Under the pieces are notes generated by a model. The model saw nothing but the letters and a program-made list of their open reading frames with translations. It was not told where the DNA came from and ran no database searches. The position numbers and the translations under genes are program-made. This document shows positions 60,533-64,000 of a stretch of 64,000 nt of DNA, in pieces. This stretch comes from Paludibacteraceae bacterium. Its GTDB lineage: Bacteria; Bacteroidota; Bacteroidia; Bacteroidales; Paludibacteraceae. How positions within the stretch are numbered: the first letter of the stretch is position 1; every line of letters starts with the position of its first letter. The stretch is from contig JAFTCC010000018.1 of assembly GCA_017454915.1 (NCBI GenBank), forward strand, positions 33,662-97,661, written 5' to 3'.

Positions 60533-61447
60533 ATGAAAAAAACTATTTTCATTGCTCTTATGTTCGTTGTGGCTTTGTCGTTCGCCTGCTGCGATAAAGA
60601 CGGCCCGTCTAATGAACCTCTTGACCCGTCAGCGTTTAATCCCTCGGGCGAAATTTCGTATGACCCCAACCTTCCGGAGGCTTATCCGCCTGTGGTAACT
60701 ACCGAAAAAGCGCTGACGCTCGTTTTCCATATTCCCGAGGCTGCCCAATACGTCCTCTGTGGCTCTTATTTCAAGTCTTTGGCAGCAGACCTGCAAGCCC
60801 AGGATGCGGCTTTTTCCGCCAACGGGCTCTTACCACTGCTCAAGGTCAACAGCGAGTGGTATGCAGTTATCGTTTACCCCGCATTTGAGGGGGAAACACT
60901 GCTTACTACCGAACTTGAACTTAATTCAGGAACATATAGCGGCATAACTGCTTTGCCCGCGCTTAAGGTTGAAGACGTGCTGTTTTACACGGTTATTGAC
61001 AAAAATTCAGCTAACATCTATCCATCTGCTTTCAAAAACCAGTTTGCCGCTGATGCCAACGGAAATCTTTTCGTGAATTTTGACGCGGCTTCATCACGAC
61101 TTTCTGAAGCGTTAGGCAAGGCGATATACTTCGACGGGTTGACCCTTTCAAACAATGGTAAGGCAACTTTCACTGCTAACATTTCAGGCACTATCCCCGA
61201 CGGCTTTGAACCCTATTTCAGCAGTGCCGACTTGGCTGACTATCCTATTGAGGCGCAAAAAATGAGCAAGGTCAGCGACGGCACCTACGTGTGGACTGGC
61301 GATTTCGCATCGGCTGGTGATGAACCTTTTAGGTGGACTGTTGTGCTGGCTAATGCAGATGGTGAAGTCGTCAAACCAAGTGGCGAATCTGTTGTTACGC
61401 TCACAGCGTCACCTCTTGCCGGCTTGAGCGGAGATTTCGCTTTTTAG
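60533..61447 (+). CDS. Surface glycan-binding-like lipoprotein (SGBP candidate)
   Basis: 304 residues with a lipoprotein signal (LSFACC, Cys19 or Cys20) and a beta-rich body without a recognised catalytic motif. Its position, 18 bp after a PL1 lyase at a SusC/D locus, is where SusE/F-type glycan-binding proteins usually lie, so a binding role is inferred. The family is not recognised from the sequence alone. Confidence 0.7.
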   Translation: MKKTIFIALMFVVALSFACCDKDGPSNEPLDPSAFNPSGEISYDPNLPEAYPPVVTTEKALTLVFHIPEAAQYVLCGSYFKSLAADLQAQDAAFSANGLLPLLKVNSEWYAVIVYPAFEGETLLTTELELNSGTYSGITALPALKVEDVLFYTVIDKNSANIYPSAFKNQFAADANGNLFVNFDAASSRLSEALGKAIYFDGLTLSNNGKATFTANISGTIPDGFEPYFSSADLADYPIEAQKMSKVSDGTYVWTGDFASAGDEPFRWTVVLANADGEVVKPSGESVVTLTASPLAGLSGDFAF

Positions 61448-61545
61448 TAATGCCAATCATGTTTTAATTTCCCGGCTCTCGACAAGCGGCTACAGCAGGC
61501 AGACGGGTGTGAAGAATAGAAATTTGAAAAATAGTAAATTGTAAA

Positions 61546-62511
61546 TTGTCCAATAGCCAAAATCTCTATCTTGCTCCGATGGAGGACGTTACAGACCCTG
61601 CTTTCAGGCGTCTGTGCAAACGTTTTGGAGCAGACCGTGTGTATAGCGAGTTCGTGTCGTGTGATGCGCTTGTTCGTAATGTCAACCGCACGGTGCAGAA
61701 ACTCACGATTCACGATGATGAGCGGCCAGTCGCGATTCAGATTTACGGACGTGAACCCGAGCCTATGGCTGATGCCGCGCGTATGGTTGAGGAAGCCCAT
61801 CCCGACATTATCGACATCAACTTTGGGTGTCCCGTCAAGAAAGTTGCGGGCAAGGGTGCCGGAGCCGGACTGCTCAACAATATCCCCAAAATGTTGGAAA
61901 TCACCAAAGCCGTCGTAAATGCCGTAAAACTGCCGGTAACAGTAAAAACGAGGTTAGGGTGGGACGACAACCATAAAATCATAGTAGAATTGGCTGAAGC
62001 GCTGCAAGACTGCGGAATTGCCGAACTTGCCATACACGGGCGCACACGCAGTCAGATGTACACAGGAGAAGCAGATTGGACACTTATCGGTGAAGTTAAA
62101 AACAACCCCCGCATGAGAATTCCGATAATAGGAAACGGCGATGTCAATTCGCCCGAGCGGGCGCAAGAGTGTTTTCAGCGCTATGGCGTGGATGCCATCA
62201 TGATAGGCAGGGCAACATTTGGTCAGCCTTGGATTTTTGAGGACATAAAACACTATCTTCAGACAGGTGAACGGCACGAGCCACGGCCGCTACACTGGCA
62301 AGTCAGCGTACTCAAAGAGCATATCCTCAACTGCATAGAATGGCTCGGCGACGAGCGCAAAGGCATAATCCATGCGCGTCGGCACCTTGCCGCTACTCCA
62401 GCGTTCAAAGGACTGTCAGACTTCCGCAGCACTCGAATTAAAATGTTACAGACCAACGAAATATCCGAACTTTTTGACATCATGGACTCCGTCGTTGACA
62501 AATACTCGTGA
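61546..62511 (+). CDS. dusB: tRNA-dihydrouridine synthase
   Basis: 321 residues with YLAPMEDVTDPAFRRLCKRFG, the FMN site DINFGCPVKKVAGKGAGAGLL with catalytic Cys, KTRLGWDD and HGRTRSQMYTGEADW, then the C-terminal helical tRNA-binding part. It reduces uridine to dihydrouridine in tRNA. The only start codons are TTG 61546 and the internal ATG of APM; an in-frame stop at 61525 excludes longer forms. It is unrelated to the glycan genes around it. Confidence 0.93.
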   Translation: MSNSQNLYLAPMEDVTDPAFRRLCKRFGADRVYSEFVSCDALVRNVNRTVQKLTIHDDERPVAIQIYGREPEPMADAARMVEEAHPDIIDINFGCPVKKVAGKGAGAGLLNNIPKMLEITKAVVNAVKLPVTVKTRLGWDDNHKIIVELAEALQDCGIAELAIHGRTRSQMYTGEADWTLIGEVKNNPRMRIPIIGNGDVNSPERAQECFQRYGVDAIMIGRATFGQPWIFEDIKHYLQTGERHEPRPLHWQVSVLKEHILNCIEWLGDERKGIIHARRHLAATPAFKGLSDFRSTRIKMLQTNEISELFDIMDSVVDKYS

Positions 62512-62609
62512 CAGAGTAGCGAATATCAATTCAGTTTTTTTACAGCCCCAACGGCTAACGGTTTTATACCTAATTGTCTTTAATTGTTGACCTTATAAAC
62601 CATTATATC

Positions 62610-63806
62610 ATGCGCAATTTCCTACTAACCATCCTTTTATGCCTGTCGGCCTACGTTATTGCCGGCAATGGCACTCAAGCTTCGCCGCTCACTGTTGCTG
62701 AGGCCAAATCCAAATCTCTCAGCTCCACAACAAAATATTGGGTTACCGGATATGTTGTGGGCGAAATGAACAGCTATGCCAATGGCAAGTGGTTCTTCAA
62801 CGTGGCACCACCATTTTCCGGTGGGGTGTACCTCATTGCCGACAGCCCCGAAGAGTATGTTCTAACGCAGTGCCTGTGCCTGCAGTTCCCAACGTCGTCA
62901 AACGGAATAGACTTCAACCTCTACGATTCACCACAATATTGGCGTAAGAAAGTCCTCTTTCAGGCCACACGCGAAGACTATAACAACATGGCAGGTCTTA
63001 AAAAAGTTACTGATTTCAGCGTGTTAACACCCGAACCGCTCGCTGACGAGGCGCAAGCGTGGGATTTCTTTGAGACCTTTGAGGACGGCGAGTTCACGCC
63101 GACTGACGCTACTGACAAATGGTTAGGCGGTGAATTTGAAGTAAGGGAGTATTATGGCAAAAGTGACAAAATAGGCACCGTCGTGTGCACATGGAAATTG
63201 ATAAACGCCATCATTGACGACGGCAAACCCAAGTGGGACGACCAGTGTGCATCGCTGCGCAACCAAAACGCATCGCTCGAACTCACTTTCGACCGTGAGG
63301 AGGGCATTGGAGAAGTGGAGTTCTGGGCAGGCAATTACGAAGACTACAAAACGGCCCAGTTGACATTCACGCTCGCAGTGTCCGCAGACAAAGGGAAAAC
63401 GTGGAAAACAGTTGCCGCAGACCAGCAGGTGGCAAAATCCGCAAAGTCTATAACCAACGGAATGACGCTTTACCGCTACAAAGTTAACACGCAAGGTCAG
63501 GCAAGAATCAGAATAACCAAAACGGATACCAATAACGGAAAAGGCTTGCAGATTGATGACATTAAGATGAGCCGTTACACCAACACCGGCACAGCGCTTG
63601 ACAACGCCGTTTTCCCTGCCACCATCAAACAACAAGGACAGCAACTTGTCATCCAAACGCCCGTTCCGCAGCAACTCACCATCTATAACGCATTAGGGCA
63701 GACCGTTGCCGATGTCCTCGTAAATGGCGAATATACCATCACACTCCGCAGTGGAGCCTATATCCTCCGCACCTCCGCTTCCGCCCGCAAAGTTCTCGTC
63801 AAGTAG
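62610..63806 (+). CDS. Exported DUF6359-like protein with type IX-like C-terminal sorting domain
   Basis: 398 residues from ATG 62610. Signal peptide of about 18 residues, an OB-like DUF6359 segment (KYWVTGYVVGEMNSYANGKW), a beta-rich jelly-roll-like middle (WDFFETFEDGEFTP and IGEVEFWAGNYEDYKTAQL), and a C-terminal sorting domain with LTIYNALGQTVADVLVNGEY and a basic tail (RKVLVK). It is probably secreted by the type IX system, like the nuclease at 941. Function unknown. Confidence 0.75.
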   Translation: MRNFLLTILLCLSAYVIAGNGTQASPLTVAEAKSKSLSSTTKYWVTGYVVGEMNSYANGKWFFNVAPPFSGGVYLIADSPEEYVLTQCLCLQFPTSSNGIDFNLYDSPQYWRKKVLFQATREDYNNMAGLKKVTDFSVLTPEPLADEAQAWDFFETFEDGEFTPTDATDKWLGGEFEVREYYGKSDKIGTVVCTWKLINAIIDDGKPKWDDQCASLRNQNASLELTFDREEGIGEVEFWAGNYEDYKTAQLTFTLAVSADKGKTWKTVAADQQVAKSAKSITNGMTLYRYKVNTQGQARIRITKTDTNNGKGLQIDDIKMSRYTNTGTALDNAVFPATIKQQGQQLVIQTPVPQQLTIYNALGQTVADVLVNGEYTITLRSGAYILRTSASARKVLVK

Positions 63807-63845
63807 AATAAGTAAAAATACGATCCACGCAGGACGCAAAAAAGG

Positions 63846-64000
63846 TTAAACCCAAATCTGTCATTAGACCGACAAGTTTGGGTCAGTGCTTACAAAAAGT
63901 AGTCTATTATTGTCTTTTTTGTTTCTTTTTGGCATCTTTTTGCTTTTTGCTCGGTCATTATGCCCGCATAACTCCCTCACTCAAAGACAAAAATCCGCTC
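63846..64000 (-). mobile_element. Second, inverted copy of the repeat element, cut by the window end
   Basis: 155 bases are 150/155 identical to the reverse complement of 58826-58980. The 20-base terminal repeat is at 63849-63868 (one mismatch). The micro-ORF (63890-63958, minus strand) is identical, whereas four of the five differences lie just upstream of it. The other end is beyond the window. Confidence 0.85.

Overview
The window reads as chromosome of a Bacteroidales bacterium (Bacteroidetes), probably a gut lineage such as Muribaculaceae or Prevotellaceae; the family-level placement is inference. The evidence is: promoters of the Bacteroidetes -33 TTTG / -7 TAnnTTTG type ahead of many genes, a SusC/SusD pair, two secreted proteins with C-terminal tails like type IX secretion sorting domains, a standalone piece resembling the Bacteroidales B12-dependent ribonucleotide reductase, and typical gene neighbourhoods (surE-lpxB, ligA next to a DUF6913 gene, ribH after a TPR membrane protein).

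Layout. 1-7.6 kb: end of rsgA, riboflavin synthase, a secreted nuclease, UDP-glucose dehydrogenase, a PAP2 phosphatase, the NrdJ-like fragment gene, surE and lpxB. 7.6-12.5 kb: a phosphoethanolamine transferase, cysK-cysE, rpsO, a YccF protein and two tRNA-Arg genes. 12.5-19.8 kb: ApbE, a GT2 enzyme, an MBL hydrolase, an M48 protease, a pectate-lyase-like protein, two flavodoxin-like proteins, a thioesterase and a YjbR protein. 19.8-26.7 kb: a six-gene TolC / membrane-fusion / ABC-2 efflux operon divergent from an AraC regulator. 26.8-33.5 kb: a hemerythrin protein, a LuxR regulator with a degenerate receiver, LysM and SGNH envelope proteins and DivIC on the plus strand; glyA-ruvC-hemW on the minus strand.

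33.7-43.2 kb is an AT-richer defence-type island between glyA and tRNA-Ser(CGA). It holds a small XRE regulator, a two-TM protein of unknown function, a PD-(D/E)xK nuclease fused to an N6-adenine methylase, a DUF1016 nuclease, a two-half HsdS, a protein with STAS-like, GHKL ATPase and STAS-like parts, a GIY-YIG/DUF4357 nuclease, and an AlbA_2/Schlafen-type regulator with a 12-nt tandem repeat. No HsdR translocase is present, so the core resembles a BcgI-like R-M fusion plus separate S subunit more than classical type I.

43.4-53 kb: tRNA-Ser, a U32 peptidase, a TPR protein, ribH, an electron-transfer pair (polyferredoxin and Tat-exported Fe-S aldo/keto reductase), ligA, a DUF6913 gene whose frame breaks at an A AAA AAG heptamer, and a small membrane protein. 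53-64 kb: a small pectin-type utilisation locus (SusC, SusD, PL1 pectate lyase, a glycan-binding-like lipoprotein), then dusB and a secreted protein with a sorting domain.

A family of non-coding repeats runs through the window. A complete copy of about 200 bp with exact 20-bp terminal inverted repeats lies at 58779-58977, a second inverted copy (97% identical over 155 bp) runs off the right end, and at least four lone ends lie in other intergenic gaps. It looks like a MITE- or BIME-like element.
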